A stretch of DNA of 64,000 nucleotides from Archangium lansingense (GCF_026626635.1 NZ_JAPNKA010000001.1:4340001-4404000); one strand, 5' to 3'; shown: positions 32,014 to 40,864, counted from the stretch's first letter. Notes: generated by a model not told the origin, from the letters alone. Numbers and translations are program-made.

Positions 32014-32991
32014 ATGCTTCGCTCTGGAACCGAGACAAGCCGGCGCCCCTGGGTGCTCGGGCTCACCGTGGCTGTGATGCTGCTGGGGACGCGCAGCTCC
32101 GCGCACGAGGCACCGAAGGCGGAGGCACCGAAGGCGGAGGCACCGAAGGCGGGGGCACCGAAGGCCGGGGCACCGAAGGCGGATGGAGCGAAAGCGGAAG
32201 CTTCGAAGAAGGAGGTGTCGAAGCAGGAGGCACCCATCAGCAAGGAGGAGCTGGTCCGCCTCGCGAAGCTCAACGAGAAGAACTGCACGAAGGGCGACTG
32301 GGAAGGTTGCTACAAACTGGGTATGGCCTACGCGCAGGGCCTGGGTGTGGCCAAGGACGCGGCACGCTCGGCTTCCTTCCACAAGAAGGCGTGTGACAAG
32401 GGCCATCTGGACGCGTGCAACGGCCTCGGCATCGCCTACGCGGCAGGTATGGGGGTGAAGCAGGATTCGAAGCAGGCCCTCGCCATCTTCGAGAAGACCT
32501 GCAACGAGAAGAGCGCGAAGGGCTGCTTCAACGTCGGCCTCACCTACGCGCGGGGCAACGGGGTGACGAAGGATCCGGCGCGCGCCGCCACCTTCTACGA
32601 GAAGGCCTGCACCGGGGGCGTGGCCACCGGCTGCTTCAGCCTCGGCCTCGCCTACGCGGACGGTAACGGGGTGACGAAGAATCGGGAGCGTGCCGCGACG
32701 CTTCTCACGCAGGCGTGTGACGCGGGGGACATGAACGGATGCAACATTCTCGGCCACTCCTACATGTCCGGGATCGGTGTGAAGGAGGACATGAAGCGAG
32801 GCGCCGGCCTCTTCGAGAAGGCCTGTGATGCGGGGCTGGCGGGAGGCTGCCTCAACCTGGGCCTCGCCTACCAGCATGGCGATGGAGTGGAGGCGAACCA
32901 GGAGCGCGCCACTGCCCTCTTCAAGAAGGGGTGCGATTTCGGGTTCGGCCCCGCTTGCGACGCTCACCGGGAGGCCTCGGAGACGCCCTGA
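32014..32991 (+). CDS. Exported Sel1-repeat protein
   Basis: The 325-residue protein has an N-terminal signal-like segment (WVLGLTVAVMLLGTRSSA). A low-complexity stretch of repeated EAPKA units follows, then six to seven Sel1-like repeats of about 36 residues (GCFNVGLTYARGNGVTKDPA, GCFSLGLAYADGNGVTKNRE). Paired Cys recur in each repeat, as in Hcp-type disulfide-braced Sel1 proteins of the periplasm. These usually act in protein-protein contacts. I chose the ATG at 32014, which has an AAAGGGA RBS; starts at 31960 and 31993 are in frame but poorly placed. Confidence 0.85.
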   Translation: MLRSGTETSRRPWVLGLTVAVMLLGTRSSAHEAPKAEAPKAEAPKAGAPKAGAPKADGAKAEASKKEVSKQEAPISKEELVRLAKLNEKNCTKGDWEGCYKLGMAYAQGLGVAKDAARSASFHKKACDKGHLDACNGLGIAYAAGMGVKQDSKQALAIFEKTCNEKSAKGCFNVGLTYARGNGVTKDPARAATFYEKACTGGVATGCFSLGLAYADGNGVTKNRERAATLLTQACDAGDMNGCNILGHSYMSGIGVKEDMKRGAGLFEKACDAGLAGGCLNLGLAYQHGDGVEANQERATALFKKGCDFGFGPACDAHREASETP

Positions 32992-33147
32992 GGAGCGGGC
33001 GGGCTTCTTCCGGGCCGTGCTCCCGGCGTTGGAGGATCCAGCCTTCCAGCGCCACAACCAGACCGAGTACATGAATCTCGGCCTGGAGACGACGCGGGAC
33101 TACGTGCTGGGTGGACTCGGCAAGGGCTGTGGTAGAGAACCCGATCC

Positions 33148-33747
33148 ATGCCCCGTTCATCCTCTCGCGTCGTGTTTGCGCTGCTGACCTGCACGCTGCT
33201 CATCCCCTCCTGTCATTCGACACCCAATCCCACGGGCGAATGCACGGGCACCCACCTGGGCCGGAGCGTGACATGGCCCCTCACCTCGAACTCTCTCCAG
33301 TCGACCGTGAGCGATTCCGACGGGAGCGCGCATACGCGGGTTCAATTGAACTACACGCCCAACGGCGTCTCGGAGCTCGTGAACTGGGGGGTCAGTATCA
33401 CCCTGACGGGCGAGCCCCGGTTCGAGGCGAGCCCCCCGCGGACCGCGAAGCTCCTGCCACAGCAGGACCGACTGGTCCCCGAGGAGCCATCGCTGGTGCT
33501 CATGTGGGAGGGCTTCACGAGCTCGGGAAGCGCCTACCTCTCTCCGCCCGGAGTTCCGGTGGAAGGCTCCCTGACGCTCCGCCGGGTGACGCCGGACCAC
33601 GCGGAAGGTCAGTTCGTCTACCACTACGCGGACGGCGGCATACTGACGTGCACCTTCGATGTGCCGGATCGCCTCGATGACGATGGTCAGGACAGCGACG
33701 TTGGCTGTGGTGGTGGTGGGGGTTACGACGATGATGATGACGATTGA
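33148..33747 (+). CDS. Lipoprotein with acidic tail, paralogue of the gene at 1-169
   Basis: The 199-residue protein has a signal peptide ending TLLIPSC. GECTGTHLGRSVTWPL matches the lipoprotein at the left edge of the window at the same position. The middle is beta-rich (GSLTLRRVTPDHAEGQFVYH), with paired Cys near the end, followed by a Gly run and a tail of Asp residues. The function is unknown. It is probably an envelope protein of a myxobacterial paralogous family. The Asp tail could bind metal ions, which is speculation. Confidence 0.75.
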   Translation: MPRSSSRVVFALLTCTLLIPSCHSTPNPTGECTGTHLGRSVTWPLTSNSLQSTVSDSDGSAHTRVQLNYTPNGVSELVNWGVSITLTGEPRFEASPPRTAKLLPQQDRLVPEEPSLVLMWEGFTSSGSAYLSPPGVPVEGSLTLRRVTPDHAEGQFVYHYADGGILTCTFDVPDRLDDDGQDSDVGCGGGGGYDDDDDD

Positions 33748-33923
33748 GCGGTGAGGAGAGGCCCCGTGGGCCGTCTCCATTCCCCCCCCTCGCTCACCCT
33801 CGTGCTCACGCCGGTGACGTTCTGCCATTGTGGGCAGTCAGGGGGACTATTACGAAGTGCCCGACGATGGGCTCATTCGGAGAGAAGAATGAGCCCGCTG
33901 AGACAAGCGATCGCCTGTCCCGG

Positions 33924-34037
33924 CATGGGTGGAAGCAGGGGAGCGTGAACCTGAGCGGCTACACCGGTCAGACCATCCGGCTTCGCTTCCACAACTGGGA
34001 TTGGCCCGGGTTCTCCCGGGTAGCGTTCACTCCGTAG
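33924..34037 (+). pseudogene. C-terminal fragment of a secreted protein
   Basis: WKQGSVNLSGYTGQTIRLRF followed by HNWDWPGFSRVAFTP and a stop is the final strand pattern of the jelly-roll-type domains that end many myxobacterial proteases. Nothing upstream continues it in frame, so it is a remnant. Confidence 0.55.
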
Positions 34038-34125
34038 TCCGTATTGATTTCTAATCTCAAACTCCTGGGATTTACGGGAGGAACGTTTTAGAAAGCCTGT
34101 CGTCCGAACGAGAGGGAGTACGACC

Positions 34126-34905
34126 ATGTTCAAGAGAGCGGCAGTGCTCGTGGTGGGCTGTGGCGCGTTGCTGGCGGGCTGCGGCGCCGACGTGCAGAAC
34201 GAGAATCAGGAGATCATCTCCAATCTGCTCGAGGCGGGGATTCCGGCCGACGGCGTCACGGTCGTCGATGATGTCGTGTACGTGGGGCGCGACACCCAGG
34301 TGAGCCTCGAGGCGTCCCGGGAGCTGCTCCAGCCCGGCCCGGGGAGCGCGGAGCACTACAGGAGTAGCAATATCGTCGGCACCGCCGTGACGAAGATCTG
34401 CATCAACCCCACCACCGCGTTCAACAGCTACACCCAGCTCAGCCAGGGACTCGATCAGGCGATCATCAATTACAATGTCCTGGGGCTCCGCATCTTCTTC
34501 GCGCGGGGACCAACCACTGGCTGCACCGCGAACATCTCCCTGCAGACCATGACTGGCTCCGCCCACTCCTCTGGACTCCCGGCGGGCGGCCTCCCCTACA
34601 ACACCATCAAGATCGGCACCGGCCTGGCGAGCTACAGCGTTGACGTGCTCGAGCATGTCATCACCCACACGCTCGGCCACACGCTCGGTCTCCTCCACAC
34701 GGATGCCTCCAATCCGGCCATCAGCTGCGGCATCGGCGGTAGCGGATACACGGACTACTCTAGCGGTGGTGTGGGCGGCATCCTCATTCCCGGGACGTCG
34801 CCCACGGCCACGGCAGGGGGGTCGCTCATGAACACCTGCATCCCGCTCACGACGGACGGTGAGTTCACCAGCTCTGATCGCACTGCGTTGAATGCCATGT
34901 ACTGA
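34126..34905 (+). CDS. M57-like (HEIGH-type) metallopeptidase homologue with altered active site
   Basis: The 259-residue lipoprotein (lipobox LLAGC, Cys19) resembles the myxobacterial M57 dual-action HEIGH peptidases in length and layout. The zinc site reads HTLGHTLGLLHTD (181-193), so the three zinc-binding His remain (181, 185, 191) but the catalytic Glu of HExxH is Thr182. GSLMNTCIP near residue 227 is the family Met-turn region. It could still bind zinc but should not hydrolyse peptides by the usual mechanism. A good RBS (GAGGGAG) precedes the ATG. It may have become a binding protein or be drifting. Confidence 0.82.
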   Translation: MFKRAAVLVVGCGALLAGCGADVQNENQEIISNLLEAGIPADGVTVVDDVVYVGRDTQVSLEASRELLQPGPGSAEHYRSSNIVGTAVTKICINPTTAFNSYTQLSQGLDQAIINYNVLGLRIFFARGPTTGCTANISLQTMTGSAHSSGLPAGGLPYNTIKIGTGLASYSVDVLEHVITHTLGHTLGLLHTDASNPAISCGIGGSGYTDYSSGGVGGILIPGTSPTATAGGSLMNTCIPLTTDGEFTSSDRTALNAMY

Positions 34906-35078
34906 GGGCGTCTGGCTTCGACGTATTTGTCCGGCGTAGGCGTGTCGACCATGTCATCCCCTCGCGGGTGATGGACCCGGTGTGAGGGCGCGCTACGCGA
35001 CGTTCTTCGAGCCCTATGCCCGCCGCATCATCGCCACCACCGGCGGGCGTCCGGGCGCTCCGGGGCGGACTACAACCG

Positions 35079-35165
35079 GTGGAGCACACCGACTGGGCCA
35101 TGGCCCAGGACAGGCAGATGGCGGAGTCGTTGCTGCACACGTTGGAAGGTCGTCGGCAACTCCAT
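35079..35165 (+). pseudogene. Fragment of the kinase-associated membrane-protein family seen at 38234
   Basis: VEHTDWAMAQDRQMAESLLHT followed by LEG, read in one frame, matches VEHTGWARAQDRQTAESLQF plus TLEG of the gene at 38234-39007, and the nucleotides also match closely. Sequence on both sides departs from that gene, so this is a short displaced copy rather than a coding gene. Confidence 0.65.
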
Positions 35166-35389
35166 GCAGCGAGTGCTCCGATGAGGGCACGCGCCAGGGC
35201 GTGTTGACAGCCCGCCATGCCGCTCGTATGAAACGGCGTGCCTGGAGATCAACGAATGTTGAGCCAGGGGGCCGGTTCACGTGACGGATCCTCGAGCGGT
35301 GCACTGCTCGGAGCGTCCGGGCGGGTGCCGCGGACCGAGCTTCAGAGGTATTGCAAGCGCCGGACAACACAAGGGACGGCGGGCCCGGT

Positions 35390-35506
35390 GGAGCCCAGCT
35401 TCCCTTCTCGAAGGGTGGGGTGTCGGCGAAGGGTGGACCCCTGTTCATGGTGATGCCGATGGTGACGCCTCAGGGTGGGGGAGTGTCGGCCGGCTTCCGC
35501 TTCTGA
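35390..35506 (+). pseudogene. C-terminal remnant of an unidentified protein
   Basis: The frame ends AQLPFSKGGVSAKGGPLFMV, then MPMVTPQGGGVSAGFRF and a stop, a strand-turn pattern ending in Phe as in outer-membrane proteins. No start or upstream continuation is found. It precedes the DUF3943 gene by only 36 bp. Confidence 0.35.
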
Positions 35507-35542
35507 GCAGCCCACAGCACCGCGTCCAAAAGCAGGAGGGAC

Positions 35543-37135
35543 ATGTTCGTTCTGATTCTCATCGCTGTCGCTACATCGTCAGCCTCGTTCAACGCGCCGA
35601 CAGCAGCGGACATCGCGGTTTCCTTCGATGCGGGGGTACCCCAGGATGCTGGCGAAGCGAATGTGGGCCAGTCCGCGGAGACTTCGCCCGCGCCGGCGCC
35701 CGATGGCGGCACGCCTCCTGAATCGAGCTCGTCGCAGGTGCCGCCGGGAGCGGCCTCTTCCGCGAACGCGGACACGCCCTTCGACACCTCGGCCCCCCGG
35801 AAGACCGTTGCCAGCTATCTGATTCCTGCCGCTGAAGTCCTCGCGATCTATGGCGGATTCGTCGCGTTCAACAGGCTGGCCTTTCATGACGAGGAGTGGA
35901 CGCACGTCACGCCTGGCAGCATTCGCGACAATCTCAACGGCCCCTGGGTCATCGACGACGACAACTTCGAGATCAACCAGCTCGGACATCCCTACCAGGG
36001 GTCTCTGTACTTCTCGGCCGCGCGCTCGAGCGGACTGTCGTTCTGGGAGTCATTCCTGTACGTGGGCGCGGGCAGTCTGCTCTGGGAAGTCGGAGGAGAG
36101 GCGGAGCCGCCCTCCCTCAACGACCAGATCACCACGACCTTCGCCGGAGCTCTTCTTGGCGAAGCCTTGTATCGGGTATGGAACGACCTGATCGGGCATG
36201 GAGGTGAGAAGAACAGCGTCCTGCGCCACATCGCCGCGGCGCCGTTGTCCCCATTCGCGAGCTTCAACTACTACGTGTTCAAGCGGCGAGCCCAATTGGC
36301 CGAGTCCAATCTCTTCTATCGAACATGGATCGGCTCGAGCTACGGCGGCAGCATCCGCGACCAGACCGGTGCGCGCACGGAGCTCCTCGGCTTTGGTCAG
36401 CAGCTCAGCCTGGGCGTCAGTCTGACCCAGGGCTTTCCGGGAACTTCCGGCGACCTCGACTACGGCCCGTTCGATTATTACGACCTGCGATTCGAGCTCT
36501 CCTTGCCGAGGACCCCCTACGTGGGTTTTTTCCTGCGGGGGCTCCTGTTCGGAACTGGCTTTCAACCCAAGCCCTGGGCGCATGGCCTCATCGGCGTGTT
36601 TGGAAGCTACGACTACAGCACGCTCCCTCTCTTGAGGGTCTCGACGAGTGCATTGGGGCCGGGGCTGGCGATGGACGTGTCCCTGGGCGCGGGAGTGACG
36701 CTTCAGGGCACGGTGTTGGTGGCCCCCATCTTCTTCGGGGGAGCAGGCGCCATCACGGCGACGAGCGGAGAGCGGGACTTCCGCGCCGGAGGCGGTGGCC
36801 AGGGCCTTCTCGAGTTGCGACTGCTGCTCCGGGACTCGGGTTCCATCAACGCCGGTGCCCGCAACTACTTCATTCGAGGGTTTAGAGGTGAGCCCGGATC
36901 GGAGCTCATCTCGTATGGCTGGCTGGGGAGCGAATTGCGAATCGTCGGCGGCCACGTCCTGGGCGTGGAAGTCCAATGGTCGACTCGCGCCGCATCGGAC
37001 CCTACCCTGGGCAACCTCAGCCATGCCGGTTCGCTGTTCCGTCTGTATTACGGCTTCGTGAGCGACGCATTTTCAGGCGCGGCGAGCAGGCCCGGCGGCG
37101 GACTTCGTCAGGTTTCCCGGCCGCGGCTCGAGTGA
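35543..37135 (+). CDS. DUF3943 domain protein, probably outer membrane
   Basis: The 530-residue protein starts at ATG 35543 behind a strong AGGAGGGAC RBS. It has a signal-like N-terminus and a Pro/Ser/Ala-rich linker (about 40-85). The DUF3943 core follows: DNFEINQLGHPYQGSLYFSA, SLLWEVGGE and LNDQITTTFAGALLGEALYR. The rest is Gly- and aromatic-rich with alternating hydrophobic residues (FELSLPRTPYVGFFLRGLLF), as expected of a membrane barrel. Function of the family is unknown. It converges tail to tail with the exonuclease-like gene, with no intergenic base. Confidence 0.87.
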   Translation: MFVLILIAVATSSASFNAPTAADIAVSFDAGVPQDAGEANVGQSAETSPAPAPDGGTPPESSSSQVPPGAASSANADTPFDTSAPRKTVASYLIPAAEVLAIYGGFVAFNRLAFHDEEWTHVTPGSIRDNLNGPWVIDDDNFEINQLGHPYQGSLYFSAARSSGLSFWESFLYVGAGSLLWEVGGEAEPPSLNDQITTTFAGALLGEALYRVWNDLIGHGGEKNSVLRHIAAAPLSPFASFNYYVFKRRAQLAESNLFYRTWIGSSYGGSIRDQTGARTELLGFGQQLSLGVSLTQGFPGTSGDLDYGPFDYYDLRFELSLPRTPYVGFFLRGLLFGTGFQPKPWAHGLIGVFGSYDYSTLPLLRVSTSALGPGLAMDVSLGAGVTLQGTVLVAPIFFGGAGAITATSGERDFRAGGGGQGLLELRLLLRDSGSINAGARNYFIRGFRGEPGSELISYGWLGSELRIVGGHVLGVEVQWSTRAASDPTLGNLSHAGSLFRLYYGFVSDAFSGAASRPGGGLRQVSRPRLE

Positions 37136-38050
37136 CTACGGGCCGCCAGCGGGAACCGTCTCCGGCAGGCGCTCCATCCCCTCGGGGGTGGGCGCCTTCG
37201 CGGGCTCGAACAGCGTGAGGTCCGCCACCAGCGGGTAGTGGTCGGATGCCTTCACACGCAGCACCTCGCTGCTCCTCGGCATGAAGCGGTCACTCGCCAG
37301 CACGTAGTCGATGCGCAGGCCGGGGAAGAGCGGCAGCGGATAGGTGTCCGCGGGCCCCTTCCCCCGCAGGTCGAACACGTCCGCCAGCGCGTGCTTGAAG
37401 AGCCGCAGCGAGCCCGAGTCGGGTGTGTCGTTCATGTCGCCCATCAGCAGCTTGGGCCGGGGATCCTTCGCCATCAGCCTCATGATGGCCGCGCTCTGAC
37501 GCACGCGGATGTCACCGGTGAAGGGGCGCTGGGTGAGGTGGGTGACGTAGACGCTCACGTCCTGCCCGTTCACCTTCACGAGGACGCGGGCCACGGTGCG
37601 CGGCTCGGTGCCTGGCAACACCGGCAGCGGGTGCTGCTCCACGGACTCCAGCGGGTAGCGCGACAGGAGTGCCACGCCGTAGTCACCGCCGAAGAGCCGG
37701 GTGGTGCGGAAGTGGGCGTAATACTTCAGGCCCGTGCGCCGGGCCAGCTCGGCGGGTTGATGCATCCCGCGGGCGCGCCACGAGCCGACATCCACTTCCT
37801 GGAGCGCGACGATGTCGGGCGAGGCGGAGCGGATGACCTCGGCCACCTTGTCCAGGCCGCGAATGGCCGACTGGATGTTGAAGGTCATCACCCGCAGGTC
37901 GCCCCCGGTCCGCGCGGACACGGGGTCCGTCAGGGCCCCTAAGTCCGAGAGCGTCACTGGCGCCGAGTCAGCGCGTAGGGACGACGAGGAGGAGGCACAC
38001 GCAACCGAGGTCGCGAGGAACAGGCCGGCGAGAAGTCGGTCGATTCGCAT
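37136..38050 (-). CDS. Lipoprotein of the endonuclease/exonuclease/phosphatase family
   Basis: The 304-residue protein has a lipobox (FLATSVAC, Cys18) and an EEP fold: LRVMTFNIQSA, IVALQEVDVGS, LLMGDMNDTP, LRIDYVLAS and the final KASDHYPLVADL with catalytic His. These give the Mg-binding Asn/Glu and the Asp-His pair. Family members hydrolyse phosphodiesters in nucleic acids, inositol phosphates or sphingomyelin. Export suggests an extracellular or envelope substrate. The start at 38050 gives the signal peptide; the longer frame overlaps the divergent gene. Confidence 0.88.
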   Translation of the reverse strand: MRIDRLLAGLFLATSVACASSSSSLRADSAPVTLSDLGALTDPVSARTGGDLRVMTFNIQSAIRGLDKVAEVIRSASPDIVALQEVDVGSWRARGMHQPAELARRTGLKYYAHFRTTRLFGGDYGVALLSRYPLESVEQHPLPVLPGTEPRTVARVLVKVNGQDVSVYVTHLTQRPFTGDIRVRQSAAIMRLMAKDPRPKLLMGDMNDTPDSGSLRLFKHALADVFDLRGKGPADTYPLPLFPGLRIDYVLASDRFMPRSSEVLRVKASDHYPLVADLTLFEPAKAPTPEGMERLPETVPAGGP

Positions 38051-38233
38051 GTAGGGCAAGGATGATGCCAGCAATCCGAGCCACCGTCTTCCCTCCCCCC
38101 TTGGGAGCCCAAGACGAGGTGTCCGTGAGTAGGGTCCCACCTGACGCACCGAGTACCTCCTGGAAGTAGGGTTCGGTCCATGCAAACAAGAGCATCTGGC
38201 CACCCGCAGGCGGGAGGCCAGGGAGGAGGACGC

Positions 38234-39007
38234 ATGGACGAGGAGAAGAAGCCCGAAGCGAGCGGGGAGGGAGCGGAGCGGGTGGGGCCGTACCTGATTG
38301 AGGAGCAGGTGGAGCAGTCCGACGACAGCCAGGAGGAGCTCTATCTGGCCACGCACGAGACGAGCGGGGCCACGGCCCTGGTGCGTAAGCACACCGCAGA
38401 GGAGGGGAGGGCACCGCGGAAGGATTGGCGGGTGTTCCTCGGCTTCTGGGCTTCGCAAGGCTACTCGGTCATGGAAGTGGAGCACACCGGCTGGGCCAGG
38501 GCCCAGGACAGGCAGACGGCGGAGTCGTTGCAGTTCACGTTGGAAGGTGTGCGCGAGGAAGTGCGGCGCATGGTCCGTGGCCTGTCCGACCCCCAAGAGC
38601 CCCGCCTGCGGTGGTGTTTGGGATGGGGCGTGGCGAGCGCCGTCACGGTATGCGCCCTGCTCCTGGCGCTGGTGCGTCTGGCCCCCTTGTCCCAACCTCC
38701 GAGCGCTCAACCAGCGCCCCTGCGCCACGAGGTGCCCACGGCCGTCGAGACGTCGGACTTCCGCGCCTGGCTTGCGGACACCACCCCCTCGGGGCAGCCC
38801 GTGCTCGCCCGACCTCTGCCGAAAGAGGCATTGAAGGGACAGAAGCGCCCGCCCTGCACCCGCTACACCGAGGTCGAGCTCGTTGGCGGTTGCTGGATGA
38901 CTCACGAGCTCAGAGCCCCGTGCCCGGAAGACCTCTTCGAGTACCAGGGCAAGTGCTACGCGCCCTCCTTCAGCGCGAAGCCGCCGCCCTCGTCGCTCGG
39001 GCAGTGA
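38234..39007 (+). CDS. Membrane protein related to C-terminal halves of myxobacterial kinases
   Basis: The 257-residue protein starts at ATG 38234 with GGAGGA upstream. The N-terminal half resembles a degenerate kinase start (VGPYLIEEQVEQSDDSQEEL, then WRVFLGFWASQGYSVMEVEH) but has no catalytic motifs. One membrane helix follows (about 140-160, SAVTVCALLLALVRLAPL). A Cys-containing outer part then includes CTRYTEVELVGGCWMTHELR and CPEDLFEYQGKCYAP, which ends many myxobacterial receptor kinases. It may be a sensor lacking its own kinase, a role inferred from domain order. A fragment of a paralogue lies at 35079-35165. Confidence 0.7.
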   Translation: MDEEKKPEASGEGAERVGPYLIEEQVEQSDDSQEELYLATHETSGATALVRKHTAEEGRAPRKDWRVFLGFWASQGYSVMEVEHTGWARAQDRQTAESLQFTLEGVREEVRRMVRGLSDPQEPRLRWCLGWGVASAVTVCALLLALVRLAPLSQPPSAQPAPLRHEVPTAVETSDFRAWLADTTPSGQPVLARPLPKEALKGQKRPPCTRYTEVELVGGCWMTHELRAPCPEDLFEYQGKCYAPSFSAKPPPSSLGQ

Positions 39008-39136
39008 GGGACGCGGGCCCGCTCGCGTCTGGCCCGCGGTTTCGCTCGTCCTTTGTTGGGTACTGGAAGGGTGTCAGACGATTCGTAGGAGGCGAGGTGT
39101 CGAACCGATTCCTTTGACACCTTCTCTGCTCAAGGC
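39008..39136. other. Intergenic
   Basis: This gap lies between the membrane-protein gene and the IS91 fragment. The last bases, just past the transposase stop, resemble those after the IS91 piece at 5510 (both give TTGAG, then CTCAAG or CTTGAG nearby), so the IS end is probably here. Confidence 0.35.
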
Positions 39137-39425
39137 TCAACACCACGCCTGCTGGGGTGGTCCCTGCGCCGGGGTCCGCTGAGCAGGCCGCGTGGGCAGT
39201 CCCAGGTGCTCCACAAGGGCGCGCACCCCGCTGGGTGCTGTCACGTACGCCAACACCCGGCGCCTGCCTCCACACCCAGCACAGGCCAAGACGTCCAAAG
39301 CTTTCCGTCCGGCGCAGCAGCCCGGCCCAATCCACTCGTGGCGCCCGTTCCTTCTTCTGCTCCGCCTTCGCCGTTGCCTCAGGCGATGGGCTCGCCTCTT
39401 GTGGCTTCCGCTCTGCCCCCGACAA
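39137..39425 (-). pseudogene. IS91-type transposase C-terminal fragment with a frameshift
   Basis: One frame gives RVDWAGLLRRT, and the next frame continues DVLACAGCGGRRRVLAYVTA, VEHLGLPTRPAQ and GPPQQAWC-stop. Together they make the normal end of an IS91-family transposase broken by one frameshift. No N-terminal catalytic part is present. The remnant lies between the membrane-protein gene and the putative nuclease gene, at the outer edge of the second Sit locus. Confidence 0.8.
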
Positions 39426-39646
39426 CAGCGCCTACCAGCTGTAATCGGGAAGTCGTTGCTACCACCGAGGGTTGCCTGCCCTACCTTCCAGGACAAACCA
39501 CGGCACGCTCGCTCACGATGTCACCGTTCCCACGCTGCCGCGCATCTCATCCGGCGTGGCCACCAGTTCCAGCGTGCTGCGCACCACCACGCTCACTTCC
39601 GGGGCAGTCGGTCAGCGTGCTTATGTGGTAGGCGTCGAGATGCGCG
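39426..39646. other. Stretch before the putative nuclease gene
   Basis: No gene is recognised in about 220 bp. GC is somewhat lower than in the chromosomal flanks. No strong promoter or RBS for the next gene was seen. Confidence 0.35.
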
Positions 39647-40606
39647 ATGACAACGAACGACTCATCCCCTTCTGCTCTCGTACAAGAGCTTCATCGGATA
39701 CCAGAAGCCGACGCCCTTGCACTCGTCGATCAACATTTCGGGCCGCCTGAGGGCTGGCCTTCAGAACTAATCGCGTATCGCCTGGGTTCCTCATTTCAGA
39801 CTGACTGGAAGATTGAGCTAGGCCAGTGGCTCAAAGCTGCCGACCAGCACGGTTTCCTAGAGAAGGTGATGAAGGACGTCCGTGACCAGGCGAAAAGGCC
39901 GGTGAAGCACCAGACGTCCGGGATCGACCCGAACGACCGCCGACATCTGAAGCTCCACCATCACCTCGCGGTGGCTCGTATCGTCCACTACCTGACGGCC
40001 ACGGGCTGGAGTTTCAAATCCATTGAATCCGAGACTGGCGGGCCGATCGACATCGATTGCTCACTTATAGCCCCGGGGAACCAGCTCGTAGAGTTCCAGG
40101 TAAAGGCTCCAGACCGACCAGGGCGACGTGATGGTTACCACCACGTCGATGGCGACAACGATAAAGATGTCATTAAAGCTGTCGATAAGGCGAGGAAGCA
40201 GCTCCGGAATCCGGCTACAGGGCCTGCTCTTGTTGGGATCTGCGCCAACAGGTCGCGCTCTCTGGCCTGGGAGCCCGACTGCCTCATCACGCATCTGGTG
40301 GGGTCCACAATCGAGACCAGACGGGGCGTTTTCTTGGAAAAAGCTCGGACAGGCGAATTCTTCACGGACAAGTGGAAGCACGTCTCTGGCCTGTTGCTCA
40401 TCGACCTGCTGCGCGGCGAGGTGGAAGCCAAGTATACCTGCACCGTGCTCGCCAACCCTCTGGCGACCTTTCCTATTTCGCCAGAATGGTTCCCTAAAGG
40501 GCGGGTGTGCGTGCTGGACGATAAAACGTTCCGCTGGATTCGCGGGCAGCCCGGCATCCGCCACGGGCTATCCAATGGAGTTCAGCTCGTTGAGCAGCTC
40601 CCGTAG
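39647..40606 (+). CDS. Putative PD-(D/E)XK nuclease-fold protein with a helical N-terminal domain
   Basis: The 319-residue protein has no family I can name. Residues about 105-170 read VARIVHYLTATGWSFKSIES, GGPIDIDCSLIAPG and QLVEFQVKAP, which fits the helix-D-ExK core of restriction-endonuclease-like folds (Asp in DID, Glu and Lys in EFQVK). The first 80 residues are helical and resemble the effector-associated (EAD) domains of bacterial conflict proteins (LKAADQHGFLEKVMKDVRDQ). That comparison is weak. The gene has lower GC and lies between an IS91 remnant and the second Sit locus, so it is probably acquired. Defence or toxin roles are guesses. Confidence 0.6.
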   Translation: MTTNDSSPSALVQELHRIPEADALALVDQHFGPPEGWPSELIAYRLGSSFQTDWKIELGQWLKAADQHGFLEKVMKDVRDQAKRPVKHQTSGIDPNDRRHLKLHHHLAVARIVHYLTATGWSFKSIESETGGPIDIDCSLIAPGNQLVEFQVKAPDRPGRRDGYHHVDGDNDKDVIKAVDKARKQLRNPATGPALVGICANRSRSLAWEPDCLITHLVGSTIETRRGVFLEKARTGEFFTDKWKHVSGLLLIDLLRGEVEAKYTCTVLANPLATFPISPEWFPKGRVCVLDDKTFRWIRGQPGIRHGLSNGVQLVEQLP

Positions 40607-40662
40607 AACCTTCTCGGCAAGCGTGCTCGCAGCCCCATCAACAAGCCTGCTCGTCAACAACG

Positions 40663-40758
40663 CTGTGGGAAGCGCAAGGACCTCGCACCGTCACCCTCGG
40701 GAACGTCACGTTCCCGGTTGGGGAGCAAGCTGGGAAGCAAGGCGCGGCGCGCGAGTAG
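40663..40758 (+). pseudogene. C-terminal remnant of a DUF2381 gene
   Basis: The frame LWEAQGPRTVTLGNVTFPVG then EQAGKQGAARE-stop matches the end of the island gene at 11887-12849 (LWEAEGPRTVTLGNVTFPPV). Homology begins abruptly at 40663 after unrelated sequence. The rest of the gene, the kinase and the regulators are missing, so this marks the broken end of the duplicated module. Confidence 0.85.
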
Positions 40759-40834
40759 TAGCGCCGCCCCACTCGGCCCCGAGGGAAAGCCAACCTACCC
40801 GATGGGTTTTCAGCACCTCACCAGACCCGGCAGC

Positions 40835-40864
40835 TTGACCTGGCTGTCAGCCGCTTTCTGTAAT
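40835..40864 (+). promoter_or_regulatory. Sigma70-like promoter of the toxin-immunity pair, copy 2
   Basis: TTGACC (40835) and TGTAAT (40859) are separated by 18 bp, about 50 bp upstream of the toxin ATG at 40915. The boxes are identical to those of copy 1 at 11778-11807. Confidence 0.7.

Larger units (their letters stand above)
34906..35542. other. Gene-poor stretch with two gene fragments
   Basis: No intact gene is seen in 637 bp. Two fragments inside it are listed separately at 35079-35165 and 35390-35506. The remainder shows nothing identifiable. Confidence 0.5.

Noticed and set aside
33000..33147. Short frame (FFRAVLPALEDPAFQRHNQT) after the Sel1 gene
   Set aside because: It reads like protein, but there is no start, the length is under 50 residues and no family could be named.
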